Source: Paracentrotus lividus
Taxonomy: Eukaryota; Echinodermata; Echinoidea; Camarodonta; Echinidae
Length of the DNA stretch: 64,000 nt
Direction of reading: 5' to 3'
NCBI GenBank assembly: GCA_940671915.1
Contig: CALNVZ010003426.1
Span: 33,722,731-33,786,730 of the forward strand
Part shown: positions 22,916 through 33,688 of the stretch, piece after piece
Numbering within the stretch: position 1 is the first letter of the stretch
How the letters are laid out: the number at the start of each line of letters is the position of its first letter
Notes under the pieces: generated by a model
Databases searched by the model: none
The model's input: the letters and a program-made list of their open reading frames with translations, nothing else
What the model was told of the DNA's origin: nothing
Translations under genes and position numbers: made by a program

Positions 22916-23175
22916 ACAAGGCTTGCATAATAAAAATAAGAAATTAACATAGCTATTAGGCCTACACCTCTGCCAAATATTATTATATTAAAAATACAAT
23001 TATAAGTATGAATACAATTAAAATAAACATACAGGGTAAATAGACTAATAGAAATAGAGCTCTAGGAAGAAAAACAAATAATTTCCCTGGAAATAATAAA
23101 ATAAGTATAGGCCTAGGCCTAAGTAATAAATAAATATATAATAAATATAGAAATAATTAATCTAGATTTAATATG

Positions 23176-23276
23176 ATGATAATAATAACAATAATAATAA
23201 TAATAATAATGATATAAATAATGATAATAATAATGATAATGATAATAACAATAATAATAATAATAATAATAATATG
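23176..23276. repeat. (AAT)n-type microsatellite
   Basis: Imperfect ATAATA/ATGATA repeat next to the GCGAGCGCGAACCGCGAGC motif. The same arrangement occurs in the sibling element at 19,715-19,760. Confidence 0.9.
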
Positions 23277-23676
23277 CGAGCGCGAACCGCGAGCGAAAAT
23301 TTTTAGAGCTCCGTGGAAGAAAAAGGAGTGTGCAAGGCCCATTTCAGCCTTTAAAAAAAACAACATATCACCCGTGAAAAGTGGGGGGATGATTGTACAT
23401 GCCATCCCCCCACCTTTGAGTTGGGGGGGATGCATCCCCCCCCCATCCCCCCGCTGTCTACGCCCCTGTATAGTTACATCCCGTTGCGTCCAAAAATTAT
23501 TTTCTTTTCTGCGGATCCCTACTGATGCCTACCCGTCATAGTTCAGCAGTGGAAATATTGATAATTTCGTTCATCCAGTAAAACAAAATACTAAGAAATA
23601 ATAGAATAGAAGATGAAATAAGATTAAAACAACACAAACGTATCTATACGTAAGTGTCTGTGTGACTGTAGCATAA

Positions 23677-24240
23677 AGGGGGTATCTCACTGGTTGCGAA
23701 CCCAGGCAAATTTACAGAGTGTTATATATATAGAGGATCTACCAACGTTCTTTTGTACTGCTTTGTTAGACAAGCATAAAGGGGTTATCTCGTTGTATCA
23801 GAATGGCATGTTTTCTTTAAGGGGGTATCTCACTGGTTGCGAACCCAGGCGAATTTACAGAGTGTTATTTATATATAGAGGATCTACCAACGTTCTTTTG
23901 TGCTGCTTTGTTAGACAAGCATGAAGGGGTTATCTCGTTGTATCAGAATGGTATGTTTTCTTTAGCGATGCTTTGTAAGCCAAGCTCAAAGGGGTTATCT
24001 CGTTGTATAAGAATTGCATATTTTCTTTTGTGCTGCTTAGTTAGGCAAGCTCAATAGGGTTATCTAACTGTATCAACATGGCATGTTTTCTTTTGTACTG
24101 CCTTGTTTGGCAAGCACAAATGGGTTGTACTGAATGATCATGGCATGTTTTCTTTTGTAGGCCTACTGCCTTGTTAGGCAAGTACAGGTGGGTTATATTG
24201 TATGGTATTGGCATGTTTTCTTTTGTACTGCTTTTTTTTA
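23677..24240. repeat. Tandem repeats at the left end of the element
   Basis: A 142-bp unit beginning with the TIR is present twice (23,676 and 23,818). It is followed by about four diverged 70-bp units containing TTGTTAGGCAAGC, GGGTTATCTCGTTGTAT and GGCATGTTTTCTTTTGT. Confidence 0.85.
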
Positions 24241-24664
24241 TGCAATCACAAAGCAGGGGTGGTGGAGCGTTTTTGAAAGTAGAGGAGCTGAGCCGAAGGG
24301 GGGGGGCTGAAGAGACTAGAAATGACAAATGCATGGTCATTTTTGCAATTTTGTACACGTGTGCTGAGAACTGAAGTGGGGGCTGAAGCCCCCCCCCCCC
24401 CCCCCCAGCACCCCGGCTCCACAGCCCCCTCGAAGGGGGTAATTTTACTGAATTGTGAACACATATCAATGAAACAAGTCATTTTTTGCTTCATTTCGGT
24501 TCGTGTAGGTACGTGGGTGCGTGTGTGTGAGTGTGACTGCACATTATTTTTGCCAAAAGTGAGATATTGATTGTCAATTATGCAGTCATGGGTGCAGAGA
24601 TGAAAAAACAAAATGATAACAATAATATGGAAATGATAATAGTAATGATAATTGAAAAAGAAAA

Positions 24665-24889
24665 TGACTACCAGCTCAATTGCCCCCAACGCCCAGCAAT
24701 GCACGCCCGAAGTGAAATCTGAATGTTTTATTTGCGTTTATTGTTAATGACAATACCAATCAACATGATCAAAGACACTATATACGCTGGATTATTTATC
24801 ATTTTATTTTTCCATACATCTTCTTTAGAAAATTATATTTTTTTCAAATCGAGTAAATTTTTTATCCGATTCAAATTTTATGTTTGACT
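24665..24889. repeat. Left flank of gap, repeated after the gap
   Basis: From CTACCAGCTCAATTGCCCCC to the gap edge this segment closely matches 25,699-25,915, with small indels. Confidence 0.9.
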
Positions 24890-25698
24890 NNNNNNNNNNN
24901 NNNNNNNNNNNNNNNNNNNNNNNNNNNNNNNNNNNNNNNNNNNNNNNNNNNNNNNNNNNNNNNNNNNNNNNNNNNNNNNNNNNNNNNNNNNNNNNNNNNN
25001 NNNNNNNNNNNNNNNNNNNNNNNNNNNNNNNNNNNNNNNNNNNNNNNNNNNNNNNNNNNNNNNNNNNNNNNNNNNNNNNNNNNNNNNNNNNNNNNNNNNN
25101 NNNNNNNNNNNNNNNNNNNNNNNNNNNNNNNNNNNNNNNNNNNNNNNNNNNNNNNNNNNNNNNNNNNNNNNNNNNNNNNNNNNNNNNNNNNNNNNNNNNN
25201 NNNNNNNNNNNNNNNNNNNNNNNNNNNNNNNNNNNNNNNNNNNNNNNNNNNNNNNNNNNNNNNNNNNNNNNNNNNNNNNNNNNNNNNNNNNNNNNNNNNN
25301 NNNNNNNNNNNNNNNNNNNNNNNNNNNNNNNNNNNNNNNNNNNNNNNNNNNNNNNNNNNNNNNNNNNNNNNNNNNNNNNNNNNNNNNNNNNNNNNNNNNN
25401 NNNNNNNNNNNNNNNNNNNNNNNNNNNNNNNNNNNNNNNNNNNNNNNNNNNNNNNNNNNNNNNNNNNNNNNNNNNNNNNNNNNNNNNNNNNNNNNNNNNN
25501 NNNNNNNNNNNNNNNNNNNNNNNNNNNNNNNNNNNNNNNNNNNNNNNNNNNNNNNNNNNNNNNNNNNNNNNNNNNNNNNNNNNNNNNNNNNNNNNNNNNN
25601 NNNNNNNNNNNNNNNNNNNNNNNNNNNNNNNNNNNNNNNNNNNNNNNNNNNNNNNNNNNNNNNNNNNNNNNNNNNNNNNNNNNNNNNNNNNNNNNNNN
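24890..25698. other. Assembly gap (809 N)
   Basis: Run of N. Apparent open frames across it are meaningless. Confidence 1.
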
Positions 25699-25915
25699 AC
25701 TACCAGCTCAATTACCCCCAACGCCTAGCCACGCCCGAAGTGAAATCTGAATGTTTTATTTGCGTTTATTGTTAATGACAATACCAATAGCTACCAATCA
25801 ACATGATCAAAGACACTATATACGCTGGGTTATTATTATTATTTTCAAACATATTTTTAAAAATTATATATTTTTCATCGAGTAATGCTTATAAGATTCA
25901 AATTTATGTTGACTC
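25699..25915. repeat. Right flank of gap, duplicate of 24,665-24,889
   Basis: Begins at ACTACCAGCTCAATTACCCC directly after the last N and repeats the left flank. This suggests overlapping contig ends or haplotypes rather than a biological duplication. Confidence 0.85.
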
Positions 25916-26828
25916 TTTCCATATACATTTTAGTAATATCAGTAAACCTATTTATATGTATATTCAACCATTTTTACACACAGAATTATGCACTTGCAAT
26001 CGATCATAAATAAATTCGCCTAGAAATTTTGAACATGTTAAAAACTTTTTGGCGAATTATTTTCAAAAGAATTATTCAGGCCTATCGAAAGAATGTGGTT
26101 GAAACCAAGATCGATCACTTCATGCCCCAATGCAGGACAAAAAGAATTCCTGTATTTCGACTCCATTCATTTCAGAAGTTCGCTACATTCCAAAATACTC
26201 ATTGTCCGGAAAACACATAACAAAAGAAAATGCCTCACATCAAAAAGCCTACCTACTGAATCGAGGTGGATTAGGCATTCTATGTATACGAAAATCTCTA
26301 AATTCGCCCTGTTTGCAAATGTTCGCAACTCAGAGAGATACCCCCTTAATGGCCGGATCATACAAATACCCACAATTAGGCGTGATCTACATATTAATCA
26401 AGTTACAATTTAAAATATTTTTCGTTGGAAACACAGCTTGCTATCAATATGTAATGCCTTTCAGGCTTATTGTTGTTCTTCTTTAGCCGATAGTCTGTTT
26501 GCATTCTACGTATGACAAACATTATGACAAGTGAACTATCGTGATTGATGAGGTAAAAAATTTAATAAGTCACTTATTAATTATTATAGCGTGAACAAAT
26601 TTTGACCTTAAGCCTATTTATCTTTGATGTAAGATATTGATATGAGCTTAAGATGACATGTCAGTTTGTATGACAAGTAGTATACACGTACTTTGATTTG
26701 CGTGTATTGATAAGAATAAAACAGAAATCAACGATTGGCAACATTTACGTTTGTCACATTAATCAATATTTTGAATTTTTTAGTGTTTCTGTATTTCCTT
26801 CTAAGTTTTCTAATATGATACTGATCTC
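25916..26828. other. No gene seen; weakly duplicated intergenic sequence
   Basis: 25,916-26,346 is the interior of the TAA-target element. 26,350-26,425 aligns to 35,757-35,830, and 26,490-26,830 is a diverged relative of 17,640-18,060. No coding support is seen. Confidence 0.5.
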
Positions 26829-27060
26829 CAGTGGCGGATCCAAAAAACACTACATCCAGGACGGACGAGGACCCCAACACCCCCCCCTACCCCCACACAC
26901 AAAAAAAAAAAAAAAAAAAAAATAAAAAAACCCACCTATTAATTTTTAAATTTTAAAACCAACTCATTGACTGTACAATTGTTAAAAAATCTGAACCATT
27001 GCGGCAGGCGCCCCCCCCCCCCCCCCCCCACCCATCCAGAAATCCTGAATCCGCCACCTG
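26829..27060. mobile_element. Short hAT-like MITE remnant
   Basis: Starts CAGTGGCGGATCCAA and ends TGAATCCGCCACCTG, an inverted pair of the common hAT style. Poly-C and poly-A runs lie inside. A clear 8-bp duplication was not found, so the call rests on the tips. Confidence 0.6.
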
Positions 27061-27120
27061 GAATTCGCACTCCCCACTGCACCTCTTTCTCTCATGGGGT
27101 CCCTTCTGTCTCGACTCTTA

Positions 27121-27124
<4 letters not shown>

Positions 27125-27170
<46 letters not shown>

Positions 27171-27174
27171 AGAG
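27125..27174. repeat. (CT)n microsatellite
   Basis: Nearly pure CT run at the start of block B boundary sequence. Confidence 0.95.
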
Positions 27175-27229
27175 TCCATTATGACTTGACTCTAGTCTCT
27201 CTCCCTCTCTTGGACTCCCTTCTGTCTGA

Positions 27230-29207
27230 ATCTAGTCTCTGTCTCATCTCTTCTGAAAGGAACATCAGCATATATGACAATACTTAATATATCACAATAT
27301 TCAAAATATTCAAGATACTTCTTTTTTTGCAATGCCAATAAAATAGCTTATTTATATTTGAAACATATTGTGCCCAGTAACCTCACAGGCAAAGATTTTT
27401 TTTCACATTTTTTCCATAATTTTTTTCTCTCACGTTTTCTCTGATGAAGATATGCCATTCAAAATATGTAACCCTAACAGGTTTGTGTACAATATATATA
27501 ATAACAATCTAGTTTATTATGATATCCACGCTTTAATTTCTAATCGGTGCGTATGGGCCCGGTGTAATACAACACATACAACCAGACAGTACACACAATG
27601 GGAAACAGTACCGCTTGTAAATTTTCAGACAATCACTATCACCCTAGTACATTCATTACTAATTCAAATTGGCAACAATATGCATGGTTAACATAACTCC
27701 AAATAGTCAAAATTGTTACTATAATTTAGAAGTGGTGTCCATTTTTTCAGGTAACAATACTAGGATTTTTTAAATCAAAAGGAATTTACAACCATATACC
27801 ATGAAGTACCAAATAGTGTTTTGTAAATAAATGCAATATAGCTCTTAGTGAGGTGGAGGATTTTGATGAAGAAAATGTGTGTCTTTCTAAATGGACAAGA
27901 TATTAGTTAAATGCTCTGAAGATAAAGTTATCGTGATATATGAACTGGGTTTAATAATGAATGTCTTTATTAATACAGAAATAACAAACTCAAACGCTGT
28001 CTTACATCAAACACAACACAGACACAATACAGGATAATATGGCATAAGAATGTCGCTTAAAGCACTCGAAAACAATTTGTAAATATTGAGGTCTTTTGAA
28101 AAAGATGAAAGAAAGAAGACTGGTTTTCAAGCTAAAAGAATATATGTTCATTTACAAATGATACCGAAACATGGACATTATCAAATTTATGACAACGAAT
28201 GAATTGAATATGAAGAATAGGTTGATTCAAAATGACTTATATTTAAATGATTACTTTATTTATTTTTTATGTGCCAGGCGACAAAATATCTTTAAAAATA
28301 TATAATACATTATAATGATTATAGTTACCTTTCTTCAATAACAAGCCACAAATGTGTCGTACAATGGTGAATTTCATTTCTTTTAACAGTGAGATAGAAT
28401 AAAGATATTGACCAGGAGATACATGCCTGTAGATTGCAAATTAGGTCCCTTGCATCATATTCTGCATAATGCAATTACTAGTGACTTAACAGGACAAGAA
28501 ATTAAAACTTAGTAATCTAATCCAAATACAGTATGGCTAACCAACCTGTAGCTAACGATTCGATTTATTTCACCAAGAAAAGTAAACACATCACTAATTA
28601 TTATTCATTTTAATAACATCTGTGTGAACAAAAGCAAAATGTGGTTGGAACCACTAGAAATCAAACAAAAATTATACAAATATATGTACTGTATGTATAT
28701 TTTACTAAAGGGTTCTACATAAGTAAACAAAATACATGATAGTTCATTAGGTCAATCTGGAAAATATACAGTACATTACTTAATATATTCTGGATTTCTG
28801 TTTTAAAATGTTTTTACGTGTTATGGAACTTTTATAATAGGTGCATTCGGCTTTACGTAAACGGCTTGAATACAGTCAATTATATCCAAATGCTTTTTTG
28901 GTCCATCTATTCAAAGAGCAGACAGGGAGGCAAATTTTTTTAACAAAAAGTAAAAAAAATATGACACAAAATAGGTACGTGATTATCACTCTGCCAATCC
29001 TGATATTTTTCGATACCATATAATACATGCTCCCTCAATGAAATATAGATTTATGCCAACCATCAAAGAATGGGAAAGATAAAAATAAAAGACAAATGGT
29101 GCAAGAGTAAAAAAGCTAAGCGAAAATTATGAAAACAAGCACAATAAGTACCGTGCAACATGAGAGAGCATTTTATTGATGGTGGATTTCTATTGGGTAC
29201 CTTCTTG
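27230..29207. other. Block B boundary and 3' flank of death-domain gene copy B
   Basis: 27,230-27,725 aligns to 18,700-20,020 (without the hAT-like insertion). 27,726-28,859 aligns to 1-1,122 and 28,861-29,207 to 2,499-2,845. The TA-target insertion of block A is absent at about 28,858. A candidate polyadenylation signal (plus-strand TTTATT at 29,172-29,177) follows the stop codon on the minus strand. Confidence 0.7.
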
Positions 29208-29478
29208 TTAAGAAAGAAGAAGCCTTCGGCGGACACCTCCAAGCTCAGCATCATCAAGAGCTTTAGCAACTTCAGACTCACTTCCTCCAGTTTTATCCTT
29301 CCAAATACCCAAACACTCTCTTGTTGCCTTCTGGTAGTTATTCCCATTACTAGCGAGGATGGATTGAATTCTAGTGTATTCCTCAGGTAAGAGCTTATTG
29401 AAGAAGGTGATGTATTTGTCGTGTGGGATTCTCTTAGTCAAATCATCCAGCAAGACATCTGTGACACTGCCTTTACGT
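29208..29478 (-). CDS. Death-domain gene copy B, 3' exon (second death domain)
   Basis: The minus-strand frame runs from acceptor TTTAATCAG at 29,479 (or GTCACAG at 29,459) to a stop at 29,208. It carries DDLTKRIPHDKYITFF near the start and ends VRRRLLLS. It shows the same death-fold signature as copy A (ECLGIWKDKTGG, then VAKALDDAELGG). Differences include VLLDDL for GWLDDL, NYQKAT for NFQKAT, SEVAKAL for SELAKAL and RRRLLLS for RHRLLPS. These are few and frame-preserving, so the copy looks functional or recently duplicated. It pairs with the 5' exon at 32,175-32,454. Confidence 0.65.
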
Positions 29479-29862
29479 CTGATTAAAGAAAATTATAAGC
29501 ATAAAAAAATTACGTTTCTTAATTTTTCTTGCTGAAACTGCTTAAAATCAATTTTTAAAATGAGCTTGTAAACTATTGCAATTCTTTTAACAGGCGATTG
29601 TGCGATTTCTACCCGGCAACGAGGGTATCGCCCTTTGCATTCTGAGTTGTCCTGTAGTAAAAGTTCCTGTCCCATAGGAGGCGATTGTTGTGGCGACAAC
29701 CTAGGAACCAGCTGTCGCCACCATACGCAGGTCCAATCGCTTATCAGTTTGTGAATTATCGAGTCTGTTGCCAAAAGAGACGTAACAAAATTCAGTTTAC
29801 CGCTGGATTTTTAACGAGTTAAATAATAACCAGCATCAGTTAGGTTGACGTCAATGACCGAT
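29479..29862. repeat. Intron of copy B with old element relic
   Basis: Colinear with 3,117-3,500. It contains the degraded GGCGATTGTTGTGGCGACAA element shared by both blocks. Confidence 0.65.
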
Positions 29863-30936
29863 GTTGCGATATACTATATTCGCTATGTCATTATGCTATT
29901 AGCGGATACCATAACTATATCGCATATCAGATGTAAATAGTATTCTAGCTTCAGGTTGAGAATAAACATGTCGTTATCGTAATCATCTTTGTGAAGACCT
30001 CATCATCTACCAGCTCTTGGTCTGCAAATATTAGATTCATCCTTTGCTTGAACATGTTAAACTCTTCGGACAGGTCTGGTACCTCCCAGTTAAACTCTGG
30101 ATATTTACCACTACTTTAATGAAGAATTAGGTTTAAATCGATGAGGGTTACCATGTAAGCGTTTTGTAGATGTTGACGTACGAACTATCCTTTCACAGTC
30201 ACAGGCCTACGGGTGTTGACGACACCTGTGATTCACTCACAATCCAGTGGTAATGTCGTTAGGTGTTTCATGCAGTGATAGTGTTGATCACTCACTCACG
30301 CACTCTCACACAGATAATTTATGATAAATTATGTTTCAGACTACTGTGTTAATGTTCGCACTTTCCAGATGAATTTAACTTATTTCAGTTTGTTTAACTT
30401 ATTAACTAGTTTAGTATTATGTTCAAGGTTTAAAGATTGATATTTATAACAGACCTAACTGTGTCATTGTTTGCACACGGCTGTTATTGTACATACATTG
30501 ATTGTATCGTACATTCGTACTCGGTATATTCATCACACAACATTCATTCAGCACAGATTTGATATGCACACACAACAATACGGTGATCGCATTACTTTGC
30601 ATTGCACGAAGATCGAAATTCACGGCGACGACACTGCACTGAAAAGTACAGATTTTTGGTCTTTCACAAATTGTCAGTCCCTGATTCCATTCTGATGCTG
30701 ATCTATGATGTTGCTAACACCGCTAGCCACCATGTTGGGCTATGCGTGGCTTGTTTTACGATTACGATGAGGCTGGTAGATGATGAGGTCTTCACAAAGA
30801 TGATTACGATAACGACATGTTTATTCTCAACCTGAAGCTTAAGCTAGAATACTATTTACATCTGATATGCGATATAGTTATGGTATCCGCTAATAGCATA
30901 ATGACATAGCGAATATAAAATTTAGTATATCGCAAC
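29863..30936. mobile_element. 1.07-kb element with terminal inverted repeats of about 150 bp
   Basis: The arms are 29,863-30,014 and 30,772-30,936, starting GTTGCGATATAC and nearly identical except for a 7-base insertion in the right arm. Block A reads CAATGACCGAAACC here, so it is specific to block B. A clean target duplication is not visible. The 760-bp centre has no convincing transposase, only a 74-residue frame. Long-TIR non-autonomous element of unknown family. Confidence 0.85.
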
Positions 30937-32174
30937 AACTGAAACCTATCTTCTCTTGACACGACAAGATGCTATCGTAGATTGTCGCCAGATATCGTAT
31001 GTTCAGCTGTAGGCAACGGCGGCCAGTTTTATTGCCGCGCGACTGTGTACGTTGCACCACCGAACCAAATGGTGGATGAAAGCTGCTGCGGCCTTTGTCC
31101 CCAACTAAATTCACGAAAAATTAGGCTTGACCTCCTATTCGTACAGTTTCAAAATTTTCAAAATTTACTCGAGAACGAAATTATGCTCCGCGTCTTTTGG
31201 CGGACTGAGAAAACAGCTAACGCACCAACGGGCGACAGGCCGCCGTTCGGTTGGGTTGCGAGTAATTTTTTAAACTTTCAAAAGTAATTAGCGACTATAC
31301 GATATAGGTATATAACAGTATGGGTTGACACAGAGGCTGAATTTGTTGAATTTATCCCCAGCGGGTTTCACTTTACATCCGCGGGTTTTTGCAACAGCTA
31401 TCGTAACCTACGAGACATCTTATTGATATCCACTTGGGGATCAGGACCAGAGGGAATTGTAAATGGCGACTAAAAATTTCTGAAATGAAATTCGATTTTC
31501 TGTTTTCTGGAACACGTTGTATGAGAATAGTGTTGCCTTTAAATATTTGCCGGGTTTGAATTTATCTGTCCGTATATTCAGCAAGTTTGTTCATAATTGT
31601 TTTATTTTAATTTTGTTATCCAAAAAATGTAGTGAGGTTATACACATACTGGTTTGAGCTGTCCACATTTGAAGCTGAAGAAGCGGCAGTAATATCTTCT
31701 TGACCATCAGGTAGGCCTAGTTGTCTTCTGGCTGTATTTTGTCAAAATAAATTGAACCAAAACAAGGATTTCGTATTTCATCGTAATTTCTGTTTCTTAC
31801 ATTTCGTCTTTATTAGAATTTATGTTATTTGCTTTGGGAAGAATGCTACTTAATGTTTAATCACATTTTAAAGAAAATGTAATGCTCATCTACAATCAGT
31901 TACGAACGTAATTAATTGCGGAGGATCACTTCCAAAACAGTTTTACAAGGCTGTTACACTCATTTAGGCTATACACTCCAATTATGTTGATACATGGAAC
32001 AAGTCGGCATATTTACCAAATCTTATGGTCCTTTTTTACTGCCTAAACTTCCGTTACAAGACTTTCACTCAAATTTTATTCGGGAATCTTGTGTGAAAGT
32101 TTTATTCTCAAAATACTTTATAAAATGAATTGATAAGGTCAACTAGGGGATGTTCAACATGAAAACTTATATAC
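30937..32174. other. Remaining intron of death-domain gene copy B
   Basis: Colinear with pieces of block A: 3,505-3,750, 5,986-6,047, 12,024-12,117 and 12,610-13,421. It reads through the empty sites of the 6-kb element (about 31,311) and the 12,118 MITE. No exon is recognised. Confidence 0.7.
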
Positions 32175-32454
32175 CTTCATCTGGGAAGTTATCCTCCGCG
32201 AACTCCACCAAATGAGAAGCAATTAGTGCTTTCACAAGATTCGGAATTTGCTGCGATTTAGGCGTACTCTTTTTCCAGGCAAAAAGCATCGTGGACGTTC
32301 CTTCGGATGTATCATTTTTCTTATTTGTACGCATGTATTGGTCAACCTTGTTTTTAGGTAATCCAAGTTTTAGTCCCAGCGTTGTCAAGTTATCATCTAC
32401 TGCCAGGTTACCTGCTACTTCGTTAAGTTTCTCATCAGTTATACCGTTAGCCAT
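32175..32454 (-). CDS. Death-domain gene copy B, 5' exon (first death domain)
   Basis: ATG at 32,454 in the same AACCATGGC context with an upstream in-frame TAA. Ninety-three residues run to the GTATAT donor after FPDE. It differs from copy A mainly at the end (LIASHLVEFAEDNF for LIASGLMEIAENNF) and one residue in LPKNKVDQYM. The concentration of changes in the last helix may indicate altered partner surface or simple drift. The W-containing TMLFAWKKSTP and LVKAL motifs are intact. Together with 29,208-29,478 this would encode a short tandem death-domain adaptor of about 180 residues. Confidence 0.7.
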
Positions 32455-33041
32455 GGTTTATCAGCAGTCCTGCGGCAGAAATTCTAAAGAAGAAATAATG
32501 CCAATAGACATGATTTTGATATGAAGTGCTTGCCAGATGGACATAAATACTCAATATTGACAAATCGTATCAATAATGTATTACCCTCTTTACCTCATTT
32601 TGTATATCATGCGAAAGGAGGACTCCAGGGTGAAATTGCTTTTACTAATTTCGATGTATAAGGGATATATTTTTTATATATGTATGGAAAATTAATTAAG
32701 TAGGATTTTATTTACGAAAATACTAAAGAAAAAGTGGAGCTGTGACATGATCAGCTTGTTCATTAAATATGCATGAAATTTTGTCAAGAACCATTTTATC
32801 GAAAAATAAATTAATATTTAAGCAATCTATAACTTTTATCAATTTATTCGTCATCCAATTTTGAAGAAATTGTAAATGTTGTGCTTGTTAAAAATATCCC
32901 AATTTCAGCACGGAGTTCATTTGTGTGCATGTATAGAGTACGTCATATTTGTTCAGTAATACGAAATCTACGCTCAATTTTTGATATTTACTTCTAACAT
33001 AGGGTGTGGCAGTGTTTACTACGTACTACTATTACCATCAA
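32455..33041. other. 5' flank of death-domain gene copy B
   Basis: Colinear with 13,702-13,836, 14,863-15,095 and 17,076-17,300. The 13,840 and 15,096 elements are absent. No promoter motif stands out. The segment 32,873-33,024 is repeated at 34,041-34,190. Confidence 0.6.
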
Positions 33042-33048
33042 CTATTAA

Positions 33049-33681
33049 TAGGGTTGGGCAAATAATTACTTTTTTCTGAGTAGTTGTTTCAAACAAGTTG
33101 CTTCTACAGTCAAATTTGATGTAGAATCCAAAAATGACAATTATTTTTGTGTACGATGATGTCTGACGTCGCTAAAGTGCAAAAAAACAAAATAGTGTAT
33201 TTTGCCCATTCACACACTTAATAGGTATAAACCGGTTTTATTTTGTTTCTTTATGGATTTTGATGGTCTAAAAGCTCAAATCTGACAATTTTATTATGAC
33301 CTAATGTACCTAGTATGTGTTATAGGTGTTATTTAGTGATTTTGATATGAGGTGATTTTTGCTCGATATTGACTGAAACTAACTACCAAACTGCACTAAC
33401 AGTCAACTTAGGTAGGATTAATCATGTTGGATTAATCATGAAGGGTTCCCTGACACCCAAAAGCCATATAGAAACGTAATAAAAGTGGTTTATAGGCCTA
33501 CCTATAAAAAGTATGAAAATTGGGCATAATACGCCATTTTGGGGGCCATTTTGGTTTTTTGCACTTTAGCGACGTAAGACGTCATCGTATGCAAAAATAA
33601 TTGTCATTTTCAGTTTCTACATCGAGTTTCACTATAGAAACAACTTGTTTGAAAAAAGAAGTTGAGATTCGCCCAACCCTA
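33049..33681. mobile_element. 633-bp hAT-like element, TIR TAGGGTTGGGC
   Basis: Tips TAGGGTTGGGC and GCCCAACCCTA, with about 140-bp subterminal inverted similarity (for example GACAATTATTTTTG near 33,137 and its complement near 33,596). A 7-bp duplication CTATTAA flanks it (33,042-33,048 and 33,682-33,688). Block A near 17,290 lacks it. No ORF is present. Confidence 0.8.
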
Positions 33682-33688
33682 CTATTAA

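Larger units (their letters stand above)
20608..23468. mobile_element. 2.9-kb hAT-like element nested in the MITE
   Basis: Tips CAGTGGCGTAGACAG and CTGTCTACGCCCCTG, flanked by a 7-bp duplication TATAGTT (20,601-20,607 and 23,469-23,475). It belongs to the same family as 19,141-19,945 but is expanded by internal tandem repeats of about 134 bp (20,670-21,090, resuming after 22,058). Two foreign elements lie inside (21,095-22,057 and 22,149-22,915). No transposase ORF is seen. Confidence 0.85.
20576..23673. mobile_element. 233-bp-family MITE split by an hAT-like insertion
   Basis: Left part 20,576-20,607 (TGCTACAGTCACACAG) and right part 23,469-23,673 (ending GTGACTGTAGCA) rebuild one member of the family seen at 12,118. 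TAA flanks are at 20,573-20,575 and 23,674-23,676. The interruption is the 20,608-23,468 element. Confidence 0.85.
23677..26346. mobile_element. TAA-target element, TIR AGGGGGTATCTC, contains the gap
   Basis: The left end AGGGGGTATCTCACTGG, followed by TTGCGAAC, matches the complement of the right end, which reads GTTCGCAACTCAGAGAGATA then CCCCCT. It is flanked by TAA (23,674-23,676 and 26,347-26,349). The homologous site in block B (about 35,757) is uninterrupted and reads TTATGGCCGG. The left 560 bp is tandem repeats. The interior includes a short G/C-run region (24,254-24,431) and the assembly gap, so internal content is incomplete. Confidence 0.7.

Noticed and set aside
24254-24431. Possible small hAT-like element (CAGGGGTGGTGGAGC ... 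GGCTCCACAGCCCC)
   Set aside because: The inverted match is short and imperfect and no 8-bp duplication flanks it. The G/C runs alone are not enough.
24825-25750. ORFs of about 280-300 codons across the gap
   Set aside because: They consist almost entirely of unknown residues from the N run.
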